64,000 nt of DNA, from assembly GCA_002102225.1 (NCBI GenBank), contig LQPB01000090.1, forward strand, positions 124,001 to 188,000. Direction: 5' to 3'. Both the position numbers and the translations under genes were made by a program. The notes below the pieces were generated by a model. It searched no databases. It was not told the DNA's origin and saw nothing but the letters and a program-made list of their open reading frames with translations. The stretch is from Mycobacterium interjectum. GTDB lineage: Bacteria > Actinomycetota > Actinomycetes > Mycobacteriales > Mycobacteriaceae. Shown in pieces: positions 1 through 7,532 of this stretch; position 1 is the stretch's first letter; every line of letters begins with the position of its first letter.

Positions 1-195
1 AGCGCGCTTGAGGGTGATCACGGGATCCGTACCAGTCTTTTCCCGCGCATTCTCGAGCGCACCATAAACAATGCGCTCGGCGAGCGATTTCTTCCCCTTG
101 AGCAGAACCTTGTTCACCAGCTGGGTGACCAGCTGCGACCCGTAGACGGGGTCGTTGACCAGCGGACGCTTGGGCGCGGGCCCCTTGCGCGGCAT
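1..195 (-). CDS. rpsG: 30S ribosomal protein S7 (partial, N-terminal part only)
   Basis: This is the first 65 codons of S7, the small-subunit protein that nucleates assembly of the 16S rRNA 3' domain. The translation begins MPRKGPAPKRP and runs off the left edge of the window. The ATG at 195 overlaps the last base of the rpsL stop codon, so the two genes are translationally coupled, as in the conserved str operon. The position next to rpsL and the basic N-terminus make the call firm although most of the gene is missing. Confidence 0.96.
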   Translation of the reverse strand, partial: MPRKGPAPKRPLVNDPVYGSQLVTQLVNKVLLKGKKSLAERIVYGALENAREKTGTDPVITLKRA

Positions 196-569
196 TAGCT
201 CTTCTCCTTCTTGGCGCCGTAACGGCTGCGAGCCTGCTTGCGGTTCTTGACACCCTGGGTGTCGAGCGAACCGCGGATGATCTTGTAGCGGACACCGGGC
301 AGGTCCTTGACCCGGCCACCACGCACCAGCACCATCGAGTGCTCCTGCAGGTTGTGGCCCTCGCCGGGGATGTACGCGGTGACCTCCACCTGGCTCGTCA
401 GCTTGACGCGCGCGACCTTCCGAAGCGCCGAGTTCGGCTTCTTCGGGGTGGTGGTGTACACGCGGGTGCATACGCCACGGCGCTGCGGGCTGCCCTTCAG
501 AGCCGCGGTCTTGACCTTGCCGATCTTGTCCCGACGACCCTTGCGGACCAGCTGCTGAATGGTTGGCAT
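195..569 (-). CDS. rpsL: 30S ribosomal protein S12
   Basis: S12 is a 124-residue decoding-centre protein and the usual family length is present. The conserved loops are intact. Lys-43 (in TTPKKPNS) and Lys-88 (in GRVKDLPG), the residues whose substitution gives streptomycin resistance, are both wild type. It starts at the ATG at 569 and its TAA stop overlaps the rpsG start by one base. A good SigA-type promoter sits about 220 bp upstream (786-815), which implies a long leader. The call is essentially certain. Confidence 0.99.
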   Translation of the reverse strand: MPTIQQLVRKGRRDKIGKVKTAALKGSPQRRGVCTRVYTTTPKKPNSALRKVARVKLTSQVEVTAYIPGEGHNLQEHSMVLVRGGRVKDLPGVRYKIIRGSLDTQGVKNRKQARSRYGAKKEKS

Positions 570-913
570 CTACCGGCTTTCTGTGTTGTCGTTCGTGTTC
601 TGGCTCAAGCTGTTAAGTCTGTGTACTGCAGTTTCGCCCCGCCCCGGGTAAGCTCGCCTACCCCGCGGCCGGGAGTGTCGCAAGCGCTCAGCACGGCAGT
701 CGATCCGGTGCGTCGGGGACATGCGAATTAGCCCGGCATCCGCTCCCTTACGTCAGGCGCCGTAAGCCGCCAGGCACGAGCTACCACAATACCCGCCGCC
801 GGTCTTGCAGGTCAAAGCGGCGGCGGGAGGACCCGTGGCGACCGCAAGCGCGGCCGAGCCGGGCGCTGGGGGCACCCCCGCGGAGCTGGGGAACGGGTCG
901 CCACCATCGGGAA
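570..913. other. Intergenic region between rpsL and the TetR gene
   Basis: This 344-base stretch has no convincing gene. It holds the predicted rpsL promoter (786-815) with its overlapping 10-bp inverted repeat, the long rpsL leader, and a shorter inverted repeat CTTACG/CGTAAG at 747-766. Short open frames here have no ribosome binding site and look like high-GC noise. Confidence 0.7.
786..815 (-). promoter_or_regulatory. Predicted SigA-type promoter for rpsL-rpsG
   Basis: Read leftward, TTGACC (810-815) is separated by 18 bases from TATTGT (786-791), a good match to mycobacterial housekeeping promoters. Transcription would start near 779 and give a leader of about 210 bases before rpsL. A perfect 10-bp inverted repeat (CCCGCCGCCG at 792-801 and its complement at 818-827) overlaps the spacer and flanks the -35 box. 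It could be an operator, or a hairpin ending the upstream TetR transcript. Confidence 0.6.
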
Positions 914-1567
914 CTACTGCGGCGCGGCTTGGTGGTGCGCGGTGCGCCTGCTCTGCGCCTCCATACCCCGAGCCAGCCGCAACACCATGTCGGAGAACAG
1001 CACGTCCGTGTCGATGTCATCCATGACACCGGTCATCTCCAGCAACACGAAGCCGTGCAGCGCGGACCAGAATTCCAGGGCGGCGTGGAAGGCCTCCTCG
1101 CCGCCGAGGCCATAGGAGGCCAGCACCGAGATGACGGGCGTGGCCGCGCCCCTGGTGGCGGCCGCGTACTCGGGGTCGTCACCGCCCAGCGGCATCCGGG
1201 TGAACGCGGAGTACCGGCCGGGGTGGTGATGGGCGTAGCTGCGGTAGGCGCCGGCCATGACCAGCACCGCGTCGTCGCGGGCGCGACCCTCGCCGACCCT
1301 GTTCAACATCGTGATGATGTCGTCGATGACGCGGATCCGCACCGCGCGGCGCAGGTCCTCCAGGCTGTCCACGTGGTTGTACAGCGAGGGACCCTTGGTG
1401 CCCAACTGGGTGGCCAGCGCGTTGATCGTCAGCGAGTCCCAGCCCTCGCGGTCCAGGAACGTCAGGGCGCCGTCGACGATCCCTTCGCGGCTCAGCTTGG
1501 CCGGGCGGGAGCCCGACTTCCCGGCGCGCTGGCGCCCCGCCGCCGGCGGCGGTTCTGGAGCTGCCAT
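914..1567 (-). CDS. TetR-family transcriptional regulator (Rv0681-like)
   Basis: This 217-residue protein has a TetR-type helix-turn-helix in its first third (SREGIVDGALTFLDREG, then TKGPSLYNHV) and an all-helical C-terminal part of the type that binds a small ligand. The first 25 residues are a Pro/Ala-rich basic tail. Its place just upstream of rpsL matches Rv0681 of M. tuberculosis. It is divergent from the DUF3060 gene at 1717, and an imperfect palindrome at 1596-1618 in the shared gap is a likely operator, which suggests autoregulation and control of the divergent pair. The ligand cannot be told from sequence. Confidence 0.9.
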   Translation of the reverse strand: MAAPEPPPAAGRQRAGKSGSRPAKLSREGIVDGALTFLDREGWDSLTINALATQLGTKGPSLYNHVDSLEDLRRAVRIRVIDDIITMLNRVGEGRARDDAVLVMAGAYRSYAHHHPGRYSAFTRMPLGGDDPEYAAATRGAATPVISVLASYGLGGEEAFHAALEFWSALHGFVLLEMTGVMDDIDTDVLFSDMVLRLARGMEAQSRRTAHHQAAPQ

Positions 1568-1595
1568 GGCGATCGCCCTTCGAGTATGCGGGTGG

Positions 1596-1618
1596 GTTAA
1601 CTAATGACTCTAGTTGAC
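1596..1618. promoter_or_regulatory. Candidate TetR operator (inverted repeat)
   Basis: GTTAACTA and TAGTTGAC form an inverted repeat (7 of 8 positions match) with a 7-base spacer. It lies between the divergent TetR gene and the DUF3060 genes, where TetR operators usually sit. Its AT-richness stands out from the surroundings. Confidence 0.5.
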
Positions 1619-1716
1619 GATGGGCCCGAAATTGGTGAGCCGATAACCCTGCCGCCGGGCGGCCGGATGCACGTAATCTCTTTCCAGGCTGACTCGAACG
1701 ACGAAGGGGGCTCGCC

Positions 1717-2082
1717 GTGAAGTGGACAACCGCCGCGGGACCGCTGCTCACCTGCGTCCTCGTCGCCCTCGCCCCCACACCGGCCGCGCCGGCCAAGAAC
1801 GGCGACACCCACGTCATCGGGCAGGGCCTCGAGCAGACGCTGGACTGCAACGATGCCACCCTGATCGTCAACGGCACCTCGAACGTCATCAACGCCAAGG
1901 GCAACTGCTGGGCCGTGACGGTCATGGGATCGGGCAACACCGTCATCGCCGACTCCGTCACCCACGACATCACCGTGTACGGCTACAACGAGACCGTGTT
2001 CTATCACGGCGGCGACCCGATCCTCTGGGATCGGGGACGCGAACTGGGCATGACCAACCGGCTCCAACAGGTGCCGGGCTGA
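1717..2082 (+). CDS. Secreted DUF3060 protein (Rv0680c-like)
   Basis: This is a 121-residue protein with an N-terminal signal peptide (hydrophobic to about residue 20, then APAKNGDTH) followed by one DUF3060 unit. The mature part contains short repeats centred on Asn, such as VNGTSNVI and MGSGNTVI, which suggests stacked beta strands. Two cysteines (in LDCNDA and KGNCWAV) could form a disulphide outside the cell. It starts at GTG 1717 and is followed 27 bases later by a second DUF3060 gene. The pair matches Rv0680c and Rv0679c of M. tuberculosis. The function is unknown; surface exposure is inferred. Confidence 0.82.
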   Translation: MKWTTAAGPLLTCVLVALAPTPAAPAKNGDTHVIGQGLEQTLDCNDATLIVNGTSNVINAKGNCWAVTVMGSGNTVIADSVTHDITVYGYNETVFYHGGDPILWDRGRELGMTNRLQQVPG

Positions 2083-2109
2083 GCACCGAATCGAGAGAAT
2101 CGAGGATCG

Positions 2110-2589
2110 ATGCGCGACCACATCACCGACCGCCCGTCCAGGCTCGCCGCGCTCGCCCTGGCGCCGGCGGCCGCGGCGTTAGTGCTGGCGGGTTGCAGTT
2201 CCACCGCCAACCCGCCAGGTGCCTCGACCACGACGACGACCAAGAGCAGCACGACGACCAGCGCCGCGGCGGGGCCGACGAGCACCAGCGGCGCGAGCAC
2301 CACGGCGTCCGTCGAGATCGGCAACACGCTGAACTACGGGTCGATGGGGACCACCGCCACCCTCGATTGCGCCAACGGCAAGTCGCTGAACGTGGGCGGC
2401 TCCAACAACACGCTGACCGTGACCGGGACCTGCGAGACGGTGACCATCGGCGGCGCGAACAACAAGATCACCATCGACAAGGTCAACACGCGCGTCACCG
2501 TGGTGGGGCTGAGCAACACCATCACCTATAAAGACGGTGATCCCAAGGTCGACAACCTCGGCTCGACGAACTCGATCAGCAAGGGCTAA
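2110..2589 (+). CDS. Threonine-rich DUF3060 lipoprotein (Rv0679c-like)
   Basis: This 159-residue predicted lipoprotein has the lipobox LVLAGC, with the acylated Cys near residue 29. A Thr/Ser-rich linker (about residues 32-70) follows, then a DUF3060 domain made of short repeats carrying SNN, ANN and SNT turns, as in a small beta-solenoid. Two Cys (in LDCANG and GTCETV) match those of the neighbouring paralogue. It corresponds to Rv0679c, a cell-envelope protein. Its end overlaps the convergent echA5 gene by 4 bases. That is unusual: in M. tuberculosis the mmpS5-mmpL5 locus lies between these genes. Confidence 0.85.
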   Translation: MRDHITDRPSRLAALALAPAAAALVLAGCSSTANPPGASTTTTTKSSTTTSAAAGPTSTSGASTTASVEIGNTLNYGSMGTTATLDCANGKSLNVGGSNNTLTVTGTCETVTIGGANNKITIDKVNTRVTVVGLSNTITYKDGDPKVDNLGSTNSISKG

Positions 2590-3353
2590 TTCGCCGGCGT
2601 GCCATGGCGTCCGGCGCCCGCGGCGAACCGCCCGGCGCCTTCCGCGGCCTCCGCGGCGACGCGCGAGATGCTGGCGAATTCGTAGTCGATGGCGTCGGCT
2701 TCGGAACTGCCCCATTGGTGCAGCGCCGACAACCGGTCCGATCGCAGGCACTGCTGCGGCAGCGCCGCGAGCTGGGCGGCCAGTTCCTCGGCCGCTTGGC
2801 GCGCTTGGCCTTTCGGCACGACGCGGTTCGCCAACCCCATCGCCAGCGCTTCGTCGGCCCTGACACCGCGACCGGTGAGGATCATGTCCATCGCGCGGCT
2901 CTGCCCGATCAGCCGGGGCAGCCGCACGGTGCCGCCGTCGATGAGCGGCACGCCCCAGCGCCGGCAGAACACCCCGAACACGGCGTCCTCCTCCGCCACC
3001 CGCAGGTCACACCAAACGGCCAGCTCCAGGCCCCCGGCGACGGCGTAGCCGCTGACGGCGGCGATCACGGGTTTGGACAGCACCATCCGGGTGGGCCCCA
3101 TCGGGCCGGGGCCGGTGCGGTGCACGGCGTTGGCGTCGGGAGTGCCGAAGGATTTCAAATCGGCTCCCGCGCAGAAGGTTCCGTTATCGCCCCACAGCAC
3201 CGCCACCGACGCGGTGTCGTCGCGGTCGAATGCGTCGAACGCCGCGTAGAGCGCGGCGGCCGTCGGGCCGTTGACGGCGTTGCGCGCGCCCGGCCGGTCG
3301 AGGATCACCGTCGTCACGGCGCCGTTGCGCTCTACGCGCACTGGATCACTCAT
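2586..3353 (-). CDS. echA5: Enoyl-CoA hydratase/isomerase family protein EchA5
   Basis: This 255-residue crotonase-fold enzyme probably hydrates enoyl-CoA in fatty acid or sterol breakdown. Visible features are the N-terminal ILDRPGARNAV strand, the oxyanion-hole segment GTFCAGADLKSFG, and the second oxyanion loop AVSGYAVAGGLELAVWCD. The sequence closely resembles EchA5 (Rv0675). The ATG at 3353 overlaps the stop of the PaaX-like gene by 4 bases, so the genes are coupled in the leftward operon fadE8-echA4-paaX-like-echA5. The C-terminal overlap with the convergent DUF3060 gene leaves no room for a terminator. Confidence 0.93.
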   Translation of the reverse strand: MSDPVRVERNGAVTTVILDRPGARNAVNGPTAAALYAAFDAFDRDDTASVAVLWGDNGTFCAGADLKSFGTPDANAVHRTGPGPMGPTRMVLSKPVIAAVSGYAVAGGLELAVWCDLRVAEEDAVFGVFCRRWGVPLIDGGTVRLPRLIGQSRAMDMILTGRGVRADEALAMGLANRVVPKGQARQAAEELAAQLAALPQQCLRSDRLSALHQWGSSEADAIDYEFASISRVAAEAAEGAGRFAAGAGRHGTPAN

Positions 3354-4069
3354 GTCACCTCCAACAGGGATGGGTCACGCCGCCGCGCCAGCTCGGTGGC
3401 GAAGTCGTGGTAAGCCTCGCGCAGCCGGTCGCCGGGCCAATCGGCGGGCAGTAGCTCGGCGGGCAACATCGGGTCGGTGAGCACGTGGCGCACGATGCCC
3501 GTGGCCGCCACGAACCGCCCGGGAATGTCGGACGCGCCGGCCATCTCACCGAGCAGCCGGTGGCCGGTTTGGGCCCACGCCGGCAGGTCCCACAGCTCAC
3601 CGGCCAGCTCCGCCGGCGCGTCGTCGCGCGCCTTGAGCACGCGCACCCGGCCCGCGACATCGGGATCCAGGTCCAGCCGCAAGTTGTCGGGCCGCATCCA
3701 CACCCCCTCGCGAAGTTCGCCAAAGCGCTTGTCGTGCATGCCCGTTCGCAGCGCCGCGCGGGTTCGGGGGTCGCCGCCCACACTGGTCACGATCAGCACC
3801 AGCCAGTCCCCGCGCCACGGGCGGGTGCGGGGGTGCATGGCATCGTCCTGGCGGCGCTGACGGGCCAGCAATCGATCCGAGAGGCGGTAGCCGTCGGCGG
3901 ACCGGATCAAATCGCCGGCGCCGACCATCCGGGTCAGCGCCACCCGCAGCGTGGTCTCCTTGATGCCGAAATCGGCTGTCAGCCTGATCAATTCGCCGGC
4001 ACTCGCGCAAGCGGGGTGGGCGCCGAGCAGCACGCTGAGCACCACCGAGCGAGCCGTCATGTCGGGCAA
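3350..4069 (-). CDS. PaaX-like winged-helix regulator (Rv0674-like)
   Basis: This 239-residue protein is similar in layout to PaaX, the repressor of phenylacetate breakdown. An N-terminal winged helix (about residues 5-70, including ADFGIKETTLRVALTRM) is followed by a mixed central domain and a helical C-terminal domain. It lies in an acyl-CoA metabolism operon, so it may sense a CoA thioester; that is inference. The TTG at 4069, 4 bases after the echA4 stop, gives the length I recall for Rv0674; an ATG at 4060 is an alternative start. It overlaps echA5 by 4 bases. Confidence 0.8.
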   Translation of the reverse strand: MPDMTARSVVLSVLLGAHPACASAGELIRLTADFGIKETTLRVALTRMVGAGDLIRSADGYRLSDRLLARQRRQDDAMHPRTRPWRGDWLVLIVTSVGGDPRTRAALRTGMHDKRFGELREGVWMRPDNLRLDLDPDVAGRVRVLKARDDAPAELAGELWDLPAWAQTGHRLLGEMAGASDIPGRFVAATGIVRHVLTDPMLPAELLPADWPGDRLREAYHDFATELARRRDPSLLEVT

Positions 4070-4073
4070 GGGA

Positions 4074-5012
4074 TCACACCCCTGAGCCTTTGCGGCCGTG
4101 GTCGCCGAACGGCTCGTCGCGATGCCGCACCGCCTCCCGAAAGCCGTGCTCGACCGCGTCGGCCACGAAGGCGTGCCCCTCGGGCGTGTGCCGGGCGACC
4201 CCGTCGAACACCGTGCTCACCATCCTGCTGGTGGCCACACCCTGTTGCAGCAGAGCCGAATTGAGCGCGAGCTTGACCATGATCAGCTGATTGACGGGCA
4301 CCGCCGCGATCCGCTCCACCAGCCGCTCGGTGCGTTCGTCGAGGTGCTCCGGGTCGGGAGCCTCGACCGCCAGGCCCCACTCCGCGGCCTGCGCGCCGGT
4401 GATGCAATCGCCGGTGAGCAGCAGGCGTTTGGCGCGCTGATCGCCGAGCCGGTGCGCCCACAGGCCCGCCGCCGGGACGCCCCACACCCGGGTCGGTGGG
4501 TAGCCGATCTTGGCGTCGGCCGCGGCGATCACCTGATCGGCGTGCAGCGCGATGTCGGTGCCGCCGGCCACGCAGTAGCCATGGATCTTCACCACCGTCG
4601 GCTTGTCGGCGTGCATCAGGCTGGAGAACCCGCGCACGAAGCGGCTCATCATCTGGTAGTCGACCATCGGGTCCCACGGCTGGTCGGGCAGGTGGTTGAC
4701 CGCCTGGATCTTGCCGTCCAGCACGGTGCCCTGATACGCGCCGGTCCCGCCGGCCGAGCCGGTGCGATCGGCGTAGGCGCTCAGGTCGAAGCCGGCGCAG
4801 AACCCCTCGCCGCGACCCGACACCAGGATGACGTGCACTCCGGGGTCGAGGTCGGCGCGCTCGACCAACGCCGAGAGCTCCAGCGGGGTGTCCGCGACGA
4901 TCGCGTTGCCCTTCTCGGGCCGGTTGAAGGTGATGCGCGCTACCCGGTCGGTGACCTCATAGGTCATCGTCTTCAGGTTGTCGAAGTCGACCGGCCTGAT
5001 CGCGTGCGTCAC
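4074..5012 (-). CDS. echA4: Enoyl-CoA hydratase/isomerase family protein EchA4
   Basis: This 312-residue crotonase-family protein is longer than EchA5 because of an insertion of about 45 residues after the first oxyanion loop. The segments RITFNRPEKGNAI, GRGEGFCAGFDLSAY and KIHGYCVAGGTDIALHAD are the family landmarks. The GTG at 5012 shares bases with the fadE8 TGA stop and gives 312 aa, the size I recall for Rv0673. It is translationally coupled behind fadE8, so the two probably act in the same acyl-CoA pathway. Confidence 0.92.
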   Translation of the reverse strand: MTHAIRPVDFDNLKTMTYEVTDRVARITFNRPEKGNAIVADTPLELSALVERADLDPGVHVILVSGRGEGFCAGFDLSAYADRTGSAGGTGAYQGTVLDGKIQAVNHLPDQPWDPMVDYQMMSRFVRGFSSLMHADKPTVVKIHGYCVAGGTDIALHADQVIAAADAKIGYPPTRVWGVPAAGLWAHRLGDQRAKRLLLTGDCITGAQAAEWGLAVEAPDPEHLDERTERLVERIAAVPVNQLIMVKLALNSALLQQGVATSRMVSTVFDGVARHTPEGHAFVADAVEHGFREAVRHRDEPFGDHGRKGSGV

Positions 5013-6637
5013 CCCTTGACCAACGCCCGCTCGAGGATCGGCGCCAGGTCCAGCCCGGTGGGCATGGTGCCGAACGCCCCGCCCCACCGGCCGTCGAGCC
5101 GCGTGGCCAGGAACGCTTCGGCGACGGCGGGGTGCCCGTGCCGCACCAGCAGCGAGCCCTGCAGCGCCAGGCAGATGTCCTCGGCGACCTTGCGGGCCCG
5201 GTAGGCGATGTTGTCCAGGTCGGCCAGTTGCTGCCGCAACTTTTCGACGTGCCCGTCCAGTCGGTGATCCTGCCCCGCGGTTTGGGCCAGTTCGCCGAAC
5301 AGCACCTCGACACACTCGGGACGGGTTGCCATGGCGCGCAACGTATCCAGCGCGCTGACGTTGCCGGAGCCCTCCCAGATGCCCATCAGCGGCGCCTCAC
5401 GGAAAAGGCGCGGCATCCCGGAATCCTCGACGTAGCCGTTGCCGCCCAGGCATTCCAGCGCTTCGGCGGCGTGCGGGGTGGCGCGCTTGCACACCCAGTA
5501 CTTGCTGGCCGCCAGGCCGATGCGGCGCAGCAGCGCCTCCGTCGCGTCACCGCGCACCGCCTTGTCGGTGGCGCCGGCCATCCGCATCGCCACGATGGTG
5601 GCGGCCTCGGCCTCCACGGCCAGGTCCGCGAGCACGTTGCGCATCAGGGGCTGGTCGATCAGGTAGGCGCCGAACGCCTTTCGGTGCTGCGCGTGGTGGA
5701 TGGCGCGGGTCAGGCCGGTGCGCATGCTGGTCGCGCTGCCCAGCGTGCAGTCCAGCCGGGTGAGGTTGACCATCTCGATGATGGTCGGCACGCCGCGGCC
5801 CTCCTCGCCCACCAGCCAGGCGACGGCGCCGTCGTACTCGACCTCGCTGGAGGCGTTGGCGTGGTTGCCCAGTTTGTCCTTGAGCCGCTGCAGGAACATC
5901 CGGTTGCGGGTGCCGTCGGGCAGTACCCGCGGCAGCAGGAAGCAGGACAGCCCGCCGGGCGCCTGCGCCAGCACCAGAAAGATGTCGCACATCGGCGCCG
6001 ACGTGAACCACTTGTGGCCGGTCAGGCTGTACGTGCCGTCGCCGTTGGGGGTCGCCTGGGTGGTGCCGGCGCGAACGTCGGAGCCGCCCTGCTTCTCGGT
6101 CATCGACATGCCGGCGGTGATGCCGGCCTTGGTGGTCGCCAGTTTCAGCTCGGGGTCGTACTCGCGACTGGTCAGCAGCGGCTCGTACACCGCGGCGAGT
6201 TCGGGGTTGAAGCGCAGCGCCGGAACGACGGCATATGTCATCGAGATCGGGCAGGTGTGTCCGGGCTCGACGTTCCAGACCGACATCTTGGCGGCGCGCA
6301 CCACGTGCGCCCCCGGCCGCCCGTCGGCCCACGGGGCCGCGTGCACGCCGTGGGCGATCGCCGCGCGCATCAGCTCGTGGTAGGCCGGGTCGTATTCCAC
6401 CTCGTCGACGCGGTGGCCGTATTGGTCGTGGGTGTGCAGCACGGGCCGGTTGCGGTCGGCGAGCTCGCCCCAACGCTGGGCTTCGCGGGTGCCGGCGAGC
6501 GCCCCCAGCTCGGTCACCTCGTCGACGCCCCACTGCCCGCCCTCGCGGATCAGGGCCTCGACGAGCACGGCTGACGTCGCGGGGTTGTGGTTCTCCAGGG
6601 TCGGGACCTGGTTGGTGACGACATGGGTGTCTGGCAT
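5009..6637 (-). CDS. fadE8: Acyl-CoA dehydrogenase FadE8 (AidB-like)
   Basis: This 542-residue FAD-dependent acyl-CoA dehydrogenase belongs to the AidB-like branch. Visible features are the FAD-binding stretch AGMSMTEKQGGSDVRAGTT, HKWFTSAPMCD, and near the C-terminus the AidB-type motif MGIWEGSGNVSALDTLRAM. The ATG at 6637 gives 542 aa, which matches my recollection of FadE8. An ATG three codons upstream (6646) is unlikely because the predicted promoter -10 box lies on top of it. It heads the operon fadE8-echA4-paaX-like-echA5. AidB relatives bind DNA and protect it from alkylation, so a non-catabolic role is possible. Confidence 0.93.
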   Translation of the reverse strand: MPDTHVVTNQVPTLENHNPATSAVLVEALIREGGQWGVDEVTELGALAGTREAQRWGELADRNRPVLHTHDQYGHRVDEVEYDPAYHELMRAAIAHGVHAAPWADGRPGAHVVRAAKMSVWNVEPGHTCPISMTYAVVPALRFNPELAAVYEPLLTSREYDPELKLATTKAGITAGMSMTEKQGGSDVRAGTTQATPNGDGTYSLTGHKWFTSAPMCDIFLVLAQAPGGLSCFLLPRVLPDGTRNRMFLQRLKDKLGNHANASSEVEYDGAVAWLVGEEGRGVPTIIEMVNLTRLDCTLGSATSMRTGLTRAIHHAQHRKAFGAYLIDQPLMRNVLADLAVEAEAATIVAMRMAGATDKAVRGDATEALLRRIGLAASKYWVCKRATPHAAEALECLGGNGYVEDSGMPRLFREAPLMGIWEGSGNVSALDTLRAMATRPECVEVLFGELAQTAGQDHRLDGHVEKLRQQLADLDNIAYRARKVAEDICLALQGSLLVRHGHPAVAEAFLATRLDGRWGGAFGTMPTGLDLAPILERALVKG

Positions 6638-6644
6638 GCTCCTC

Positions 6645-6672
6645 ATGTTACATTTCTTCGACAGTCGCACAA
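6645..6672 (-). promoter_or_regulatory. Predicted promoter of fadE8, near-leaderless
   Basis: Read leftward, TTGTGC (6667-6672) and TAACAT (6645-6650) are spaced by 16 bases. The start of transcription would fall within one or two bases of the fadE8 ATG at 6637, so the mRNA would be leaderless or nearly so, which is common in mycobacteria. TTACA (6648-6652) and TGTAA (6677-6681) flank the core promoter as an inverted repeat and could bind a repressor. Confidence 0.5.
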
Positions 6673-6684
6673 GAGCTGTAATGG

Positions 6685-7521
6685 TCAGCGCGGGTGGGCG
6701 GCGAAGAACTGCCACAGGGCCTGGCTCGCGAACGGCGGCCACTCGTGTCCGCCCCCGTCGACGGTGACGAGCACGACGCCGCGGCCCCCGGCGCATCCGG
6801 CCGTCGACGTGGTCACCGGGCCGCTGGCGGTGGTGGTCGGGGCACCGCACTGATCGACGTTGCGCCAGAACGCATTCACCTCCGGCACCGACGGGCCGTT
6901 GATGACGCTGAAGCCCTGCCCGCCGCCGTACGGGACGAGTCGATCGGTGGTGCCGTGGATGTGCATGACCGACGCCGGGCGCGGGGCCCGGCACGCGTTC
7001 AGCTGCGTGCCGGCAACCGGCCCGATCGCGGCGAAAATATCGGTGGTGCACGCCAGCGTGAACGACATGATGGCGCCGTTGCTCATGCCGGTGGCATAGA
7101 CCTTGGCGGGGTCGACGCCCAGGTTCTTGGCGATGTCGGCGACGGCCGCGCGGATGAAGCCGACGTCATCGACGCCGTCCCGTCCCGACCGCCCGCAGCA
7201 GGTTTCCCCGTCGACGTTCCAGGCCCGGCCGAGGCCATCGGGGTAGGCGACGAGGAACTTGCCCGAATCGGCCAGACCGTCCCATTGGTAATCCCTTTCG
7301 ACCTGCCGGGCGCTGCCGGAATAGCCGTGCATCACGACCACCAACGGAGCCGAGGCGGGCACGCCGACCGGCTTGTACAGCCGGTAGCTGCGGTCGAGGC
7401 CGCCGACCTTGATGTGGTGCAGGCTGGTCCCGTTCACGAAGCCCGCCGGCGGATCGGACCACGATGAGCAACCCGCGACCAGCAGAAGCACGCCGACGAG
7501 CTCCGCGAGCCGACCGAGCAT
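6685..7521 (-). CDS. lpqP: Lipoprotein esterase LpqP (PHB depolymerase-like)
   Basis: This 278-residue lipoprotein has a signal peptide ending in the lipobox LLVAGC (Cys about residue 18). The rest is an alpha/beta-hydrolase of the polyhydroxybutyrate depolymerase/feruloyl esterase type. The oxyanion region is VVVMHGYSGSARQ, the nucleophile elbow is ATGMSNGA, and the likely Asp and His are in GTTDRLVPYG and GGGHEWPP. It would act outside the membrane on ester substrates, perhaps lipids. It lies 11 bases after the endonuclease IV gene and upstream of fadE8, matching Rv0671. Confidence 0.9.
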   Translation of the reverse strand: MLGRLAELVGVLLLVAGCSSWSDPPAGFVNGTSLHHIKVGGLDRSYRLYKPVGVPASAPLVVVMHGYSGSARQVERDYQWDGLADSGKFLVAYPDGLGRAWNVDGETCCGRSGRDGVDDVGFIRAAVADIAKNLGVDPAKVYATGMSNGAIMSFTLACTTDIFAAIGPVAGTQLNACRAPRPASVMHIHGTTDRLVPYGGGQGFSVINGPSVPEVNAFWRNVDQCGAPTTTASGPVTTSTAGCAGGRGVVLVTVDGGGHEWPPFASQALWQFFAAHPR

Positions 7522-7532
7522 GGGCCGGGAGA

